From contig JAILRU010000021.1 of assembly GCA_024697945.1 (NCBI GenBank), positions 1-38,197 on the forward strand: DNA of 38,197 bases, read 5' to 3'. Source of the stretch: Bacteroidaceae bacterium (GTDB lineage: Bacteria > Bacteroidota > Bacteroidia > Bacteroidales > Bacteroidaceae). Numbering within the stretch: the first letter of the stretch is position 1; every line of letters begins with the position of its first letter. Below the pieces are notes generated by a model. It made no database searches, was not told the origin of the DNA, and saw only the letters and a program-made list of their open reading frames with translations. Below are positions 1-9,623 of this stretch, piece by piece. Both the position numbers and the translations under genes were made by a program.

Positions 1-783
1 CTTGGGAGCACGAGTCTTGAGTCCCTTAGCATACAAGCCCTTACGTGAACGAGGATGACCACCAGACTGGCGACCTTCACCACCACCCATGGGATGGTCG
101 TGGGGATTCATGACAACGCCACGGTTGTGGGGGCGACGTCCCAACCAGCGAGAACGGCCAGCCTTGCCGGAACTTTCCAGAGCATGGTCTGAATTACCTA
201 CGCTACCTACTGTTGCCTTGCAGGCAGAGAGAATCTGACGAGTCTCTCCAGAAGGAAGCTTAATTACACAGTAGCGGCCTTCACGAGAAGTCAGCTGAGC
301 AAAGTTGCCAGCGGAGCGAACGAGCAGAGCGCCCTGACCGGGACGAAGCTCGATGTTGTGGATTACAGTACCGACGGGGATGTTCTGCAGGGGCAGAGCA
401 TTACCGATTTCGGGAGCTGCTTCGGCGCCGCTCATCACAGTGGCACCCACCTTCAGTCCGTTGGGAGCAATAATATAACGCTTTTCACCGTCGGCATAAA
501 AGAGGAGTGCGATACGCGCTGAGCGGTTGGGATCGTACTCAATCGTCTTTACTACGGCGGGAACACCATCTTTCTCACGTCGGAAGTCAATGAAGCGGAA
601 CTTCTGCTTATGACCTCCACCGATATAGCGCACTGTCATCTTGCCGGTGTTGTTACGACCGCCAGTAGAACGCTTACCGCAAACGAGAGACTTCTCAGGT
701 ACCGATGCAGTAATTTCCTCGAAGGTACCTATAATCTTGTGTCTTTGGCCCGGTGTTGTGGGCTTAAATTTACGTACTGCCAT
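1..783 (-). CDS. rplB: 50S ribosomal protein L2 (3' end cut by window edge)
   Basis: L2 is a primary 23S rRNA-binding protein of the large subunit, needed for subunit association and peptidyl-transferase assembly. The frame is open from an ATG at 781-783 to base 1 (261 codons) without a stop. It begins [16 protein letters not shown] and contains the family hallmarks [19 protein letters not shown] and, near the C-terminus, [20 protein letters not shown], which carries the conserved histidine (His229 in E. coli). L2 is usually about 274 residues, so roughly 13 C-terminal residues lie outside. It starts 6 bases after rplW, in the normal S10-operon order. Identity is certain; only the end is missing. 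Confidence 0.98.
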   Translation of the reverse strand, partial: MAVRKFKPTTPGQRHKIIGTFEEITASVPEKSLVCGKRSTGGRNNTGKMTVRYIGGGHKQKFRFIDFRREKDGVPAVVKTIEYDPNRSARIALLFYADGEKRYIIAPNGLKVGATVMSGAEAAPEIGNALPLQNIPVGTVIHNIELRPGQGALLVRSAGNFAQLTSREGRYCVIKLPSGETRQILSACKATVGSVGNSDHALESSGKAGRSRWLGRRPHNRGVVMNPHDHPMGGGEGRQSGGHPRSRKGLYAKGLKTRAPK

Positions 784-789
784 CTTCTA

Positions 790-1080
790 TTAAATGTTGC
801 TATAAAAATCAATAACATCACCTTCCTTGAGGGTTACAATGGCCTTCTTGAAGGCGTTGGTACGTCCCTTGATGAGACCGGAACGAGTGTAGCGACTCTT
901 ATTCTTACCACCATAGACACTAGTATTCACGTCAGTAACGGTAACGTTGTACTGTGCCTCCACTTCCTTCTTAATCTCAATCTTGTTAGCTTCGGGACGA
1001 ACGATGAAGCCGAACTTGTTCTGCTTCTCTGTGATGCTGGTCATCTTCTCAGTGACCAGAGGTTTAATGATATATCCCAT
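790..1080 (-). CDS. rplW: 50S ribosomal protein L23
   Basis: L23 binds domain III of 23S rRNA near the exit of the peptide tunnel, where it is a docking site for trigger factor and SRP. The 96-residue protein has the standard length and shows the family pattern: IIKPLVTEKMT at the N-terminus, KIEIKKEVEAQYNVTVTDVNT in the middle (beta-alpha-beta fold) and a basic loop (GGKNKSRYTRSGLIKGR) before KKAIVTLKEGD. It lies 16 bases after rplD and 6 bases before rplB, so it is part of the same transcript. There is nothing unusual in it. Confidence 0.98.
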   Translation of the reverse strand: MGYIIKPLVTEKMTSITEKQNKFGFIVRPEANKIEIKKEVEAQYNVTVTDVNTSVYGGKNKSRYTRSGLIKGRTNAFKKAIVTLKEGDVIDFYSNI

Positions 1081-1096
1081 AATCTGTTTCGGCTAC

Positions 1097-1726
1097 TTAT
1101 TTAGTTAAGTTTCCTTCGATGACAGCGAGAGCACCCTCAGCCACAACCATAACATCCGCATTCAAAACCTTATAGGTATTGAGTGCAGTTGCGGCCATAA
1201 CCTGAACGCGTTCGATGTTTCGAGCTGACAAATATACGACTTTATCCGCACCTGGCAAAACAAAGAGGGTCTTCTTGTCTGAAACTTTAAGATTTTTTAA
1301 GATTTCAACCACATCTTTCGTCCTGGGAGCATCGAAAGTGAAATTCTCAACAACAATCATGGCATTCTCCTTAGCCTTGTATGCAAGAGCTGACTTACGA
1401 GCAAGTTGACGAACCTTCTTATTGAGCTTGAAGCTATAGTCGCGGGGCTTGGGACCGAATACTCGGCCACCGCCTACGAGAACAGGGGAGTTAATATCAC
1501 CACGACGAGCACCGCCACCACCTTTCTGACGACCGAGCTTGCGGGTTGAGCCGCTGACTTCACTTCTTTCCTTAGACTTTGCAGTTCCCTGACGCTGATT
1601 GGCCATGATGAGCTTCACATCGAGGTAGATAGCGTGATCATTGGGCTTAATAGCGTAAATGGCATCATTGAGAGCGACCTTACGTCCTGTCTCCTGACCT
1701 TTGATATTGAATACACTTAATTCCAT
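1097..1726 (-). CDS. rplD: 50S ribosomal protein L4
   Basis: L4 is an early 23S rRNA-binding protein whose extended loop lines the peptide exit tunnel; in E. coli it also represses its own operon, which has not been shown in Bacteroidota. The protein (209 residues) contains the L4 loop signature [20 protein letters not shown] followed by [34 protein letters not shown] start it at the ATG at 1724-1726, which overlaps the rplC stop by one base (TGATG), a typical coupling arrangement. A GTG one codon upstream (1727-1729) is also open but less likely. Confidence 0.97.
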   Translation of the reverse strand: MELSVFNIKGQETGRKVALNDAIYAIKPNDHAIYLDVKLIMANQRQGTAKSKERSEVSGSTRKLGRQKGGGGARRGDINSPVLVGGGRVFGPKPRDYSFKLNKKVRQLARKSALAYKAKENAMIVVENFTFDAPRTKDVVEILKNLKVSDKKTLFVLPGADKVVYLSARNIERVQVMAATALNTYKVLNADVMVVAEGALAVIEGNLTK

Positions 1727-2343
1727 CACTTCATAACGCTTACGATTGAACCATTGAATCCGGGAACACTACCCTTGATGAGAAGGAGGTTGTGTTCGGG
1801 AATCACCTTTAACACTTGCAGGTTGTGTGTAGTCACACGATTGCATCCCATCTGACCGCCCATGCGCATTCCCTTGAAAACCTTTGCGGGATATGAGCAG
1901 GCACCGATAGAACCTGGTTTACGCAGACGGTCATCCTGACCGTGAGTTGTCTGGCCTACACCGCCGAAACCATGACGCTTTACTACGCCCTGGAAACCGC
2001 GACCCTTGGAGGTTGCGATTACATCGACGAATGCGCTGTCTGCGAACAGATCAACGGTGATGGTATCACCCAGATTCAGTTCCTGTTCGAAACCTGTGAA
2101 CTCGGCCAAGTGTCTCTTGGGTGTTACTCCAGCCTTCTTGAAGTGACCCATGAGAGGAGCAGTGGTGTTCTTCTCCTTAGCCTCTTCAAAACCGAGTTGG
2201 ACAGCGCTGTAGCCATCCTTCTCGACGCTCTTAATCTGAGTAACAACACAAGGACCCAATTCGATAACAGTGCATGGTACATTCTTACCCTCGGCACTGA
2301 AAACGGAAGTCATTCCGATTTTCTTTCCTAATAATCCTGGCAT
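1726..2343 (-). CDS. rplC: 50S ribosomal protein L3
   Basis: L3 is an early-assembling protein that reaches toward the peptidyl-transferase centre. The 205-residue protein starts [15 protein letters not shown] and holds the L3 signature around residues 120-160: [18 protein letters not shown], then [16 protein letters not shown], then [15 protein letters not shown]. Length and order fit the family. It follows rpsJ by about 40 bases and overlaps rplD by one base, so L3 and L4 synthesis is probably coupled. Confidence 0.98.
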   Translation of the reverse strand: MPGLLGKKIGMTSVFSAEGKNVPCTVIELGPCVVTQIKSVEKDGYSAVQLGFEEAKEKNTTAPLMGHFKKAGVTPKRHLAEFTGFEQELNLGDTITVDLFADSAFVDVIATSKGRGFQGVVKRHGFGGVGQTTHGQDDRLRKPGSIGACSYPAKVFKGMRMGGQMGCNRVTTHNLQVLKVIPEHNLLLIKGSVPGFNGSIVSVMK

Positions 2344-2383
2344 TTCTGTTATTCTTAATTAATATTAAATAAATGTATAGGTA

Positions 2384-2689
2384 TTACACCTTAATCTCCA
2401 CTTCTACGCCGCTGGGAAGCTCAAGCTTCATGAGGGCGTCAATTGTCTTCTCACTGGAACTGTGAATGTCAACGAGGCGCTTGTAGCTATTCAGCTCGAA
2501 CTGCTCGCGGCTCTTCTTGTTGACGAATGTAGAGCGGTTGACGGTGAAGATTCTCTTGTGAGTAGGCAAGGGAATTGGACCGCTTACTACAGCTCCGGTT
2601 TCCTTTACTGTCTTAACAATCCTCTCGGCTGACTTATCAACCAGATTGTGGTCGTAAGACTTCAGTTTGATTCTGATTTTTGGACTCAT
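2384..2689 (-). CDS. rpsJ: 30S ribosomal protein S10
   Basis: S10 sits in the head of the small subunit and, with NusB, also joins antitermination complexes. The 101-residue protein has the S10 core: [22 protein letters not shown], then [17 protein letters not shown], then [15 protein letters not shown]. It lies 83 bases after fusA. No tuf gene separates them, which merges the str and S10 clusters as is common in Bacteroidota. Confidence 0.98.
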   Translation of the reverse strand: MSPKIRIKLKSYDHNLVDKSAERIVKTVKETGAVVSGPIPLPTHKRIFTVNRSTFVNKKSREQFELNSYKRLVDIHSSSEKTIDALMKLELPSGVEVEIKV

Positions 2690-2772
2690 CTTTTTTAATT
2701 TACGATTTAACTATTTACTTTTTCTTTTTTAAGAGTGCCGCTGAAGAGTCATTTGCTCAACGGCAACTCCAT

Positions 2773-4890
2773 TTACACTAAATCTACGCGGCCTCCCATT
2801 TCTTCAAGAACGGTCTTGGCAATACCTGAATTTACAGGAGCATGATGGTCATAAGTCATCGAACTGGTAGCACGACCAGAAGTGATGGTACGCAAGGCAG
2901 TGACATAGCCGAACATCTCTGCCAGGGGAACCATTGCCTTCACGAGGCGGGCTCCGGTACGAGTGGAATCCATTCCCTCTACCTGACCGCGACGCTTGTT
3001 GAGGTCGCCAATCACGTCACCCATATTCTCCTCGGGAGTAACCACCTCGAGTTTCATTATGGGTTCCATGAGTACGGGCTTTGCCTTAGCGCAGCATGCC
3101 TTGTACGCCATCTGAGCAGCAAGCTCGAAAGAGAGCTGATCAGAGTCAACGGGATGGAAGCTGCCATCTAAGAGCTCAACCTTCAGGCTGTCCATCGGAT
3201 AACCTCCAAGCACGCCATTCTTCATAGCTGCCTCGAAGCCCTTCTGGACGCTGGGAATAAACTCCTTGGGAATGTTACCGCCAGTCACACTGTTGATGAA
3301 CTGCAGTCCGCCCTGAGTGAAGTCCTCATCGACTGGACCGACATTGACGATAATGTCAGCGAACTTACCGCGACCACCGGTCTGCTTCTTGTAAACCTCG
3401 CGATGGTTGACAGTCGTAGTGATGGCTTCCTTGTAGTTGACCTGGGGCTTGCCCTGATTACATTCCACCTTGAACTCGCGCTTCAGACGGTCGATAATGA
3501 TATCGAGGTGAAGCTCACCCATACCGCTGATAACGGTCTGACCGCTCTGTTCATCTGTACGGACTGTGAAGGTGGGGTCCTCTTCTGCAAGCTTGGCAAG
3601 GCCATTGCTGAGCTTGTCGAGGTCCTTCTGGGTCTTGGGCTCAACAGCGATACCGATAACGGGATCGGGGAAGTCCATAGACTCCAACATGATTGGTGCA
3701 TCCTCCTCTGTGAGCGTATCACCGGTATGGATGTCCTTGAAGCCTACACCTGCACCGATGTCACCAGCACTAATCTCCTCAACGGGATTCTGATGGTTGG
3801 AGTGCATCTGGAACAGGCGGCTCACGCGTTCCTTCTTGCCAGAGCGGACATTGTAGATGTAAGAACCCGCCTGAATCTTACCGCTATAGACGCGGAAGAA
3901 GGTCAGACGACCAACATACGGGTCTGTTGCAATCTTGAAGGCAAGGGCAGCAGTCTTCTCGTCCTCGTCGGGCTTACGGGTTTCTGTCTCGCCGGTCTCA
4001 GGGTTAACACCCTCAATGGCGGGAGTGTCCAGAGGTGAGGGGAGGAACATGCAGACATAGTCGAGCAATGTCTGTACGCCCTTGTTCTTGAATGAGGAAC
4101 CGCAGGTCATGGGCACGATGTTTAGGGCGAGGGTACCCTTACGGATAGCAGCAATGATTTCCTCTGTAGTTACAGAATCGGGGTCCTCAAAGTACTTCTC
4201 CATCACGGCCTCGTCCTCATCGGCAGCAGCCTCTACGAGTTTGGCACGCCATTCGTCGCACTCAGCTTTCATGTCAGCAGGAATTTCTTCAACGTCATAC
4301 TCGGCACCCATCGTCTCGTCATGCCACAGGATGGCTTTCATCCTAATCAGATCAACGACACCCTTGAAGTTTTCCTCTGCACCAATAGGCAGAGCGACAA
4401 CAACGGGGTTGGCACCCAAGACGTCCTTCATCTGACGAACTACCTCAAAGAAGTCAGCGCCAGAACGGTCCATCTTGTTAACATAGCCCATACGGGGAAC
4501 GTTATACTTGTCAGCCTGACGCCACACGGTCTCGGACTGGGGCTCGACGCCGCCTACTGCACAGTAGGTAGCGACAGCGCCGTCCAGGACGCGCAGGGAA
4601 CGTTCCACCTCAGCGGTGAAATCTACATGTCCCGGAGTGTCGATTAGGTTGAACTTGTACTTGTTGCCGCCGTAATTCCAATAGGCTGTCGTAGCAGCAG
4701 AAGTGATGGTTATGCCCCTCTCCTGCTCTTGCTCCATCCAGTCCATAGTGGCACCGCCTTCGTGTACCTCACCGATTTTATGAGTCTTACCGGTGTAGAA
4801 GAGGATACGCTCGGAGGTCGTTGTCTTTCCGGCATCAATATGGGCCATGATACCGAAATTACGCGTCAAATGTAAATCTTGCTTTGCCAT
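2773..4890 (-). CDS. fusA: translation elongation factor G
   Basis: EF-G is the cytosolic GTPase that drives ribosomal translocation and, with RRF, ribosome recycling. The 705-residue product shows all G motifs in order: [15 protein letters not shown] (P-loop), [10 protein letters not shown] (switch I), [17 protein letters not shown] (switch II) and [10 protein letters not shown]. Later come the domain II region, the domain III stretch and domain IV sequence including [11 protein letters not shown], where the tip contacts the decoding centre. It lies 64 bases after rpsG, in the classic str order. Many Bacteroidota carry a second, diverged EF-G; this one's location in the str operon makes it the housekeeping copy. 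Confidence 0.98.
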   Translation of the reverse strand: MAKQDLHLTRNFGIMAHIDAGKTTTSERILFYTGKTHKIGEVHEGGATMDWMEQEQERGITITSAATTAYWNYGGNKYKFNLIDTPGHVDFTAEVERSLRVLDGAVATYCAVGGVEPQSETVWRQADKYNVPRMGYVNKMDRSGADFFEVVRQMKDVLGANPVVVALPIGAEENFKGVVDLIRMKAILWHDETMGAEYDVEEIPADMKAECDEWRAKLVEAAADEDEAVMEKYFEDPDSVTTEEIIAAIRKGTLALNIVPMTCGSSFKNKGVQTLLDYVCMFLPSPLDTPAIEGVNPETGETETRKPDEDEKTAALAFKIATDPYVGRLTFFRVYSGKIQAGSYIYNVRSGKKERVSRLFQMHSNHQNPVEEISAGDIGAGVGFKDIHTGDTLTEEDAPIMLESMDFPDPVIGIAVEPKTQKDLDKLSNGLAKLAEEDPTFTVRTDEQSGQTVISGMGELHLDIIIDRLKREFKVECNQGKPQVNYKEAITTTVNHREVYKKQTGGRGKFADIIVNVGPVDEDFTQGGLQFINSVTGGNIPKEFIPSVQKGFEAAMKNGVLGGYPMDSLKVELLDGSFHPVDSDQLSFELAAQMAYKACCAKAKPVLMEPIMKLEVVTPEENMGDVIGDLNKRRGQVEGMDSTRTGARLVKAMVPLAEMFGYVTALRTITSGRATSSMTYDHHAPVNSGIAKTVLEEMGGRVDLV

Positions 4891-4954
4891 TCTCTTAATC
4901 TAAATAATCTAAATGAATCTTAAACGTTTGAAGGGTTAAAAAGTCATTTAGTTA

Positions 4955-5431
4955 TTAGAAACGGAAGTGAGCGAATGCACGGTTAGCCTCGGCCATGCGA
5001 TGCATGTCCTCTTTACGCTTGAAGGCACCGCCCTGCTCGTTGTAAGCGTCCATGATTTCGGCAGCCAGCTTGTCGGCCATAGTCTTGCCGCCACGCTTGC
5101 GAGCATACTGAATCATATTCTTCATGCAGATGCTCTCTTTGCGGTCGGGACGGATTTCAGTAGGAACCTGGAATGTGGCACCGCCAATACGACGGCTCTT
5201 CACCTCCACCTGGGGAGTAATCTTGTCGAGAGCTTCCTTCCAAATGGTGAGGGAATCCTTTTCCTCGCTGGCCATTTTGGTCTTCACAATCTCAAGAGCA
5301 TTGTAGAAAATTTCATACGAGATGCTCTTCTTGCCGTCATACATCAGATGGTTGACGAACTTTGACACCTTCACGTCACCAAAGACGGGATCGGGAAGGA
5401 TGACACGCTTTTTTGGTTTTGCTTTACGCAT
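4955..5431 (-). CDS. rpsG: 30S ribosomal protein S7
   Basis: S7 nucleates assembly of the 30S head and contacts E-site tRNA. The 158-residue protein begins [19 protein letters not shown] and carries the family core [44 protein letters not shown] (the 16S-binding beta hairpin) and [15 protein letters not shown] at the C-terminus. It lies about 125 bases after rpsL and 64 before fusA. Length and order are normal. Confidence 0.98.
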   Translation of the reverse strand: MRKAKPKKRVILPDPVFGDVKVSKFVNHLMYDGKKSISYEIFYNALEIVKTKMASEEKDSLTIWKEALDKITPQVEVKSRRIGGATFQVPTEIRPDRKESICMKNMIQYARKRGGKTMADKLAAEIMDAYNEQGGAFKRKEDMHRMAEANRAFAHFRF

Positions 5432-5556
5432 TGTTTTGTTTGTTTTTGTTCAGGGTTGCTTTTTCGTGTTTTCTTCAACACCTCCACTGGGGCATTTACT
5501 CAACCTTAGTTTACAAGCCAAAACGGTTTTTAATTTTTAACTTTTTAACTTCACAG

Positions 5557-5940
5557 TTACTTCTTAGCAGCTTTTGGACGTTTTGCACCGTACTTGGAAC
5601 GACGCTGGGTGCGGTTTGCCACACCAGCGGTATCAAGCGTACCGCGAACTATGTGATAACGTACACCGGGAAGGTCCTTCACACGTCCGCCGCGAACGAG
5701 GACGATACTGTGCTCCTGGAGGTTGTGACCTTCTCCAGGAATGTAGCTGTTAACTTCTTTTGAGTTTGTCAAACGCACGCGAGCGACCTTGCGCATCGCG
5801 GAATTAGGCTTTTTAGGTGTTGTGGTATAGACGCGAACACAGACACCACGCCTCTGCGGACAGTTGTCCAGTGCGGGGCTCTTGCTCTTGTCTTCCAACA
5901 CCGTACGGCCTTTTCTAACCAGTTGTTGAATTGTAGGCAT
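5557..5940 (-). CDS. rpsL: 30S ribosomal protein S12
   Basis: S12 lies at the decoding centre and controls accuracy. The 127-residue protein begins [12 protein letters not shown]. It keeps the lysine of [12 protein letters not shown], the position where substitution gives streptomycin resistance, so this allele looks streptomycin-sensitive at that site. It also keeps [13 protein letters not shown], which includes the aspartate that RimO methylthiolates in other bacteria. It is the first gene of the operon; its promoter is at 6023-6052. Confidence 0.98.
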   Translation of the reverse strand: MPTIQQLVRKGRTVLEDKSKSPALDNCPQRRGVCVRVYTTTPKKPNSAMRKVARVRLTNSKEVNSYIPGEGHNLQEHSIVLVRGGRVKDLPGVRYHIVRGTLDTAGVANRTQRRSKYGAKRPKAAKK

Positions 5941-6022
5941 TTTTTTGTTTTATTAAATTATATATAATATGTATATTAAATTCTGATGTTGCGAAACGGG
6001 CGTATTTAGCCTATTCGGGTTG

Positions 6023-6052
6023 CAAAGGTACAATTTTTTAGTAAAATGACAA
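6023..6052 (-). promoter_or_regulatory. Bacteroidota-type promoter of the str-S10 operon
   Basis: On the minus strand a TACCTTTG -7 box (6023-6030) lies 19 bases from a TTG -33 element (6050-6052), matching the TTTG-N19-21-TAnnTTTG consensus. Transcription should start near 6016, leaving a leader of about 75 nt before rpsL. Confidence 0.85.
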
Positions 6053-6228
6053 TCACCCGAGTCTCAAAAAACGCTAAAAAAGTAAAGAAAAGGCTAAAAT
6101 TTAAGTTTTTTTAACAAAAAGAAGAGCTCTTTTTCTCCTTTTTCTAGAAAAAAGTCAGAAAATGGAACCATTCATTTCCCCTCTTTTACACCCCAAAATC
6201 AAGTTGTTTCGCATATGCTCAACTTCTA

Positions 6229-6296
6229 GGTTTTGAGGTTTTGAGGTTTGAGGTTTTGAGGTGAGATAAGCAAAGCGACCTTATAACCTTATAACC
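6229..6296. repeat. octamer tandem arrays (GGTTTTGA and TTATAACC)
   Basis: Bases 6229-6262 repeat GGTTTTGA about four times, with one shortened copy. Bases 6281-6296 hold TTATAACC twice. They lie just past the 3' end of the dsbD-like gene. They resemble the other 7/8-bp arrays listed for this window but have an 8-bp step. Confidence 0.8.
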
Positions 6297-6325
6297 TGGT
6301 GAAACTGGAGCTTGCGAAAGTTGAG

Positions 6326-8428
6326 TTATCTCGATTTGTAGTTTTTCAATCCTGTCTCCAAGAAGTCCAGATAGGCAGGGATGTCTTCGTTGTATGAGTA
6401 AGAGCCCGTGAGGGGATGTCCTTCGTTGTCGAGCAGGACATAGAAGGGCTGGGCATTGGCACCGAACTTGCTGCGCTGCAGGTAGCTCCAGCGGTCACCG
6501 ACGGTACGAAGCGTCACATCCGTTCCGTTCTCCTGAACCGTAGCTTTCTCAGGCAGAGGCGTTTTCTCATCTACATAGAGTGTGATGAGCACATACTTCT
6601 CCTTCATGATTTCCGCCACCTGCGGGTCAGTCCACACGGCAGCCTCCATCTTGCGGCAGTTCACACAACCGTAGCCCGTGAAGTCAATCATGACCGGCAT
6701 GTGGTGCGCTGCGGCATACTGCATTCCCTCATCATAGTCGTTGAAATGCGCCTCGACGGACTCATCTCCCAGACGGAAGTCCTGCGTCTGAATGGGTGGA
6801 GAGAAAGCACTGACCGCCTTGCAGGGAGCACCCCAAAGACCCGGCACCATATAGAGGGCAAAGGCAAAGGAGACGAGTGCCAAGAAGAAACGCGTCACAC
6901 TGGTACGGGGACGCTGTATCACCTCGCCCATCTCGTCGTACTCGTCCTCGTCGTGCGGGAAACGAATCCAGCCGATGAGGTAGGCTCCCATGAGGGCGAA
7001 GATGACAATCCACAGGCTGAGGAACACTTCGCGGTCCATCAGGTGCCAGCCGTATGCGAGGTCGGCCACACTGAAGAACTTCAGGGCGAAGGCAATCTCC
7101 AACAAGCCGAGACAAACCTTGATGCAGTTCATCCAGTTGCCGCTCTTGGGCATACTCTTGAGCCAAGCAGGGAACATGGCGAAGAGGGTGAAGGGCAGAG
7201 CCAAAGCCAACGCAAAGCCCAGCATCCCGATGGTGGGAGCCAGGATGGAACCGGTTGTGCTCACCTCAACGAGCAGGAAGCCGATGATGGGACCTGTACA
7301 GGAGAAACTGACAAGGCTAAGCGTGAAGGCCATGAGGAAGATGCTCAGCAGACCCGTCGTGCTACCCGACTTGCGGTCAACGGCATTCGTCCAGCTGCTG
7401 GGCAGTGTTATCTCGAAGCCACCGAGGAAACTTGCGCCAAAGACCAAGAGCATCAGGAAGAAGAAGATGTTGAAGATAGCGTTCGTGCTGAGAGCGTTCA
7501 GGGCGCTGGCTCCGAAGATAAGCGTCACGAGCAGCCCGAGCAGGACATAGATGACCACGATACTGATACCATAGGTGATGGCGTCTCGGACACCTTTCCG
7601 CTTGTCCTCAGCACGTTTCAGGAAGAAGCTCACCGTCATAGGGATGATAGGCCAGACGCAAGGAGTGAGCAGAGCGATGAGCCCGCCCAGCACACCCAGC
7701 AGGAATATGCCCCATAGACTTCGAGACCCATTCGAATCACCTCCCAAAGAAGAGACTTCCTCAAAAGCCTTAAGTTCGTCAACGACAGGAGCCCAGAGAG
7801 ACTCCTGAACCCCCTCTAACTCCCCCTTGTAGGGGGAGGAGAGAATCGCGGAGGAATCTGGAGTTTCAGAGGTTTCAGATAATTCGGAATGTTCCGGTGC
7901 CTTTGCCTCAGCAGCCTCAACTGCCTTTTCCTCCCCCTTTACGGGGGAGTTAGAGGGGGTCTTGGATTTAGAGGGGCCTTCCCCCTCAAAGCTAAACTCC
8001 ACATTGGTGGGTGGGATGCAGTTCTCGTCGTTGCAGGCGCCATAGGTCAGGTAGCCCGCCACCTCGTACTCCGGCTCGGTGATGGTGAAACGCTGGACGA
8101 AGGAAGCCGTGCCCTCCATGTAGCTAAGTTCCATGTCGAACATATCATCCATTGCCTTCTGCACCTTGCCCGTAGCTCGCAGTTTGCCGTTGGGCTTAAG
8201 ACCCTTCTGCTTCTCGATAGTCAGCTCGGCACGGGTCGGTCCGCCGTCTGCGATGTCTGTACTATAGACGTGCCATCCGGCTTCCACAGTGCCCTGAAAG
8301 ACAATTTCAAGAGCATCGTCCCCCACCTTTTTCTGGGTAACGGAGAAGTTGACAGGGTTCTGGAACTGAGCCACAGCCGCAGCTGCCACACAAATGTATA
8401 ATGCAAGGATAGAAATAATGCGTTTCAT
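6326..8428 (-). CDS. DsbD-like thiol:disulfide interchange protein
   Basis: DsbD proteins carry electrons from cytosolic thioredoxin across the inner membrane to periplasmic reductases. The product (700 residues) has a signal peptide (about 1-20, ending AAAVAQ), an N-terminal DsbD-alpha-like domain (about 21-145), a variable linker (about 147-213), a multi-spanning CcdA-like domain (about 230-500) with the two membrane cysteines in LTPCVWPIIP and SFSCTGPII, and a C-terminal thioredoxin-like domain with a CVNC motif near residue 588. I start it at the ATG at 8426-8428: the longer open frame to 8500 runs upstream through the promoter at 8453-8482, and the signal peptide begins exactly here. The linker contains two inverted copies of a G/C-run repeat (7808-7842 and 7931-7960), read in frame. 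Confidence 0.93.
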   Translation of the reverse strand: MKRIISILALYICVAAAAVAQFQNPVNFSVTQKKVGDDALEIVFQGTVEAGWHVYSTDIADGGPTRAELTIEKQKGLKPNGKLRATGKVQKAMDDMFDMELSYMEGTASFVQRFTITEPEYEVAGYLTYGACNDENCIPPTNVEFSFEGEGPSKSKTPSNSPVKGEEKAVEAAEAKAPEHSELSETSETPDSSAILSSPYKGELEGVQESLWAPVVDELKAFEEVSSLGGDSNGSRSLWGIFLLGVLGGLIALLTPCVWPIIPMTVSFFLKRAEDKRKGVRDAITYGISIVVIYVLLGLLVTLIFGASALNALSTNAIFNIFFFLMLLVFGASFLGGFEITLPSSWTNAVDRKSGSTTGLLSIFLMAFTLSLVSFSCTGPIIGFLLVEVSTTGSILAPTIGMLGFALALALPFTLFAMFPAWLKSMPKSGNWMNCIKVCLGLLEIAFALKFFSVADLAYGWHLMDREVFLSLWIVIFALMGAYLIGWIRFPHDEDEYDEMGEVIQRPRTSVTRFFLALVSFAFALYMVPGLWGAPCKAVSAFSPPIQTQDFRLGDESVEAHFNDYDEGMQYAAAHHMPVMIDFTGYGCVNCRKMEAAVWTDPQVAEIMKEKYVLITLYVDEKTPLPEKATVQENGTDVTLRTVGDRWSYLQRSKFGANAQPFYVLLDNEGHPLTGSYSYNEDIPAYLDFLETGLKNYKSR
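7808..7842. repeat. G/C-run palindromic repeat, copy A, inside the dsbD-like gene
   Basis: The plus strand reads CCCCCTCTAACTCCCCC, then TTGTAGGGGGAGGA. The C-run and G-run arms can form a hairpin. It is in frame and encodes linker residues of about 196-207. Confidence 0.85.
7931..7960. repeat. G/C-run palindromic repeat, copy B, inverted relative to copy A
   Basis: The plus strand reads CTCCCCCTTTACGGGGGAG, then TTAGAGGGGGT. Its reverse complement matches copy A almost base for base except in the loop. It is in frame (residues of about 156-166). Related sequence occurs at 22550-22576. Confidence 0.85.
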
Positions 8429-8452
8429 GCCGTTTGTATAAGATTCACCGTG

Positions 8453-8482
8453 CAAAGGTACAACTAATAATTCAAAATTCAA
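8453..8482 (-). promoter_or_regulatory. promoter of the dsbD-like gene, -33 box supplied by a TTTTGAA array
   Basis: On the minus strand the -7 box TACCTTTG (8453-8460) is 19 bases from TTG (8480-8482). The TTG belongs to a short TTTTGAA heptamer run at 8471-8484. Expected start near 8446, just ahead of the ATG at 8428. Confidence 0.85.
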
Positions 8483-8493
8483 AAATTTTAAAA

Positions 8494-8649
8494 TTACCAC
8501 TCATCGTCCCAATCGTCATCCCAGACGTTGCGACGACAGCGGACTAGAGCCTCATCAGTAGTATCGCCATTGCTCGCAGGTAGCAAAATTCCACCTTTCG
8601 TGTGCAGTTTGACGAATGCCACACAGGGTTTCACATATTTCTTCTTCAT
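8494..8649 (-). CDS. 51-residue small protein with acidic-aromatic tail
   Basis: The gene is open from ATG (8647-8649) to TAA (8494-8496). The product starts MKKKYVKPCVAFVKL, has GGILLPASNGD in the middle and ends VWDDDWDDEW. The start overlaps the stop of the upstream gene as ATGA, so translation is very probably coupled, which is the main evidence that it is real. The basic first residues, the Tyr-x-x-Pro step and the Leu-Leu-x-x-Ser segment resemble small uncharacterised Bacteroidales proteins that I recall. It has no transmembrane segment or obvious signal peptide; two cysteines (residues 9 and 38) are present. As last gene of the operon for the giant secreted protein it may be a partner or a peptide precursor. 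Function is unknown. Confidence 0.75.
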   Translation of the reverse strand: MKKKYVKPCVAFVKLHTKGGILLPASNGDTTDEALVRCRRNVWDDDWDDEW

Positions 8650-9623
8650 AGTGCGATATATTTCTTGCCGTTAACGATATATATACCCTTCTTTTGAATT
8701 GAAGTTTCAATTCGACGACCCTGTAGGTCGTAGATACCATCTTTAATACTCAATTCCCCATTTTCAATTTCTTGGATGAACGTCTCGTTGTCGTCATCGA
8801 ACTTGAATACCAAACCGCGTACACCAGCGGGAACAACGGTAATATAGGCGCGGTTCGCAGGTATTGTGGTGCCGGTGAAGCGCCAGAAACCTATCTCGCC
8901 GGTCTCGTTACTGTGGCCGAGGGTGAGCACACTGTTGGCAGCAACCTCTGTAGGTTCCGTCGTCCCGACGAAAATGCTGCCAGTGGTGGTAACATTACCA
9001 TCGGCAACACGCGACAGCCACTCGTAGCTGGTCTTGCCCTCGCTCTGTAGCAGTACAGGGGTATTGGCTGGTAAGATGGTGCCCTCGGCCTTGGTCATCA
9101 GCAACTCACCGTCAGCGATGCCAGTACTATACCATACGCTGACACCTTCGGGTACCTCAGCGTTGAAAGGCAAGCACGTGGTGGCCCATCCTTCCGTACT
9201 AGGTTTCGTGACGACAGGTGCGGGCAAATCGATGACGTAGGGATTGGAAGCAGAACCGACAACTCCGTTGAGCCCGAAGGCAAGGTCGCCCGGGTCCACC
9301 TCAATGATGCTTCCGTTGACAGCAACCTTACAATGAAAGTGGTCAGGACGATAATCGCCGTAAACTGTGAGATAAGCCACCCCAGGATGACTTTCATCGG
9401 AAGGACTGCCCTTACCACGTATTTGGTCGTCATAATAGATGGCAATAACCACATCCCCAGTAAGCACCTCCTCATTCATCATGACTTTTGCTGTCAACTG
9501 CATGTTGCCATAATACTTACGGAAGGGCACGTTTGGAAACGGGTCGGTTACTTGGGCCATGAGACTGGCACTCCCCACGAAAAGGAGTGCCAGCAGCCCA
9601 TAAATACGATTGCTTATTATCAT
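8646..9623 (-). CDS. secreted protein with type IX-like C-terminal tail, partner of the giant protein
   Basis: The 325-residue product has a signal peptide (IYGLLALLFVGSASLMAQ, cut near residue 23), a module at about 40-135 (GVAYLTVYGD, then KVAVNGSIIEVD), a second beta-rich part with CLPFNAEVPEG and a C-terminal DGIYDLQGRRIE...KKGIYIVNGKKYIAL tail. That tail resembles Por/type IX sorting sequences, so I infer export to the cell surface. The 40-135 module is repeated twice near the end of the neighbouring giant protein. The start ATG overlaps the giant gene's stop as ATGA, and its own stop overlaps the next small gene in the same way. No catalytic motif is visible; it is probably a structural or adhesive partner. 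Confidence 0.85.
   Translation of the reverse strand: MIISNRIYGLLALLFVGSASLMAQVTDPFPNVPFRKYYGNMQLTAKVMMNEEVLTGDVVIAIYYDDQIRGKGSPSDESHPGVAYLTVYGDYRPDHFHCKVAVNGSIIEVDPGDLAFGLNGVVGSASNPYVIDLPAPVVTKPSTEGWATTCLPFNAEVPEGVSVWYSTGIADGELLMTKAEGTILPANTPVLLQSEGKTSYEWLSRVADGNVTTTGSIFVGTTEPTEVAANSVLTLGHSNETGEIGFWRFTGTTIPANRAYITVVPAGVRGLVFKFDDDNETFIQEIENGELSIKDGIYDLQGRRIETSIQKKGIYIVNGKKYIAL

Larger units (their letters stand above)
5941..6325. other. intergenic region between rpsL and the dsbD-like gene
   Basis: It holds the rpsL promoter (6023-6052), A/T-rich tracts around 6060-6180 and two short octamer arrays (6229-6262 and 6281-6296). I see no small gene. An AAGAGCTCTT palindrome near 6122-6132 followed by T-runs might act as a weak terminator, but it has no loop. 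Confidence 0.6.

Noticed and set aside
6120..6140. possible terminator AAGAGCTCTTTTT after the dsbD-like gene
   Set aside because: A perfect palindrome without a loop; stability is poor and the direction cannot be decided.
6416..7717. 433-residue open frame on the plus strand
   Set aside because: It is fully antisense to the dsbD-like gene, has a His/Glu-rich composition typical of a shadow frame, and resembles no family.
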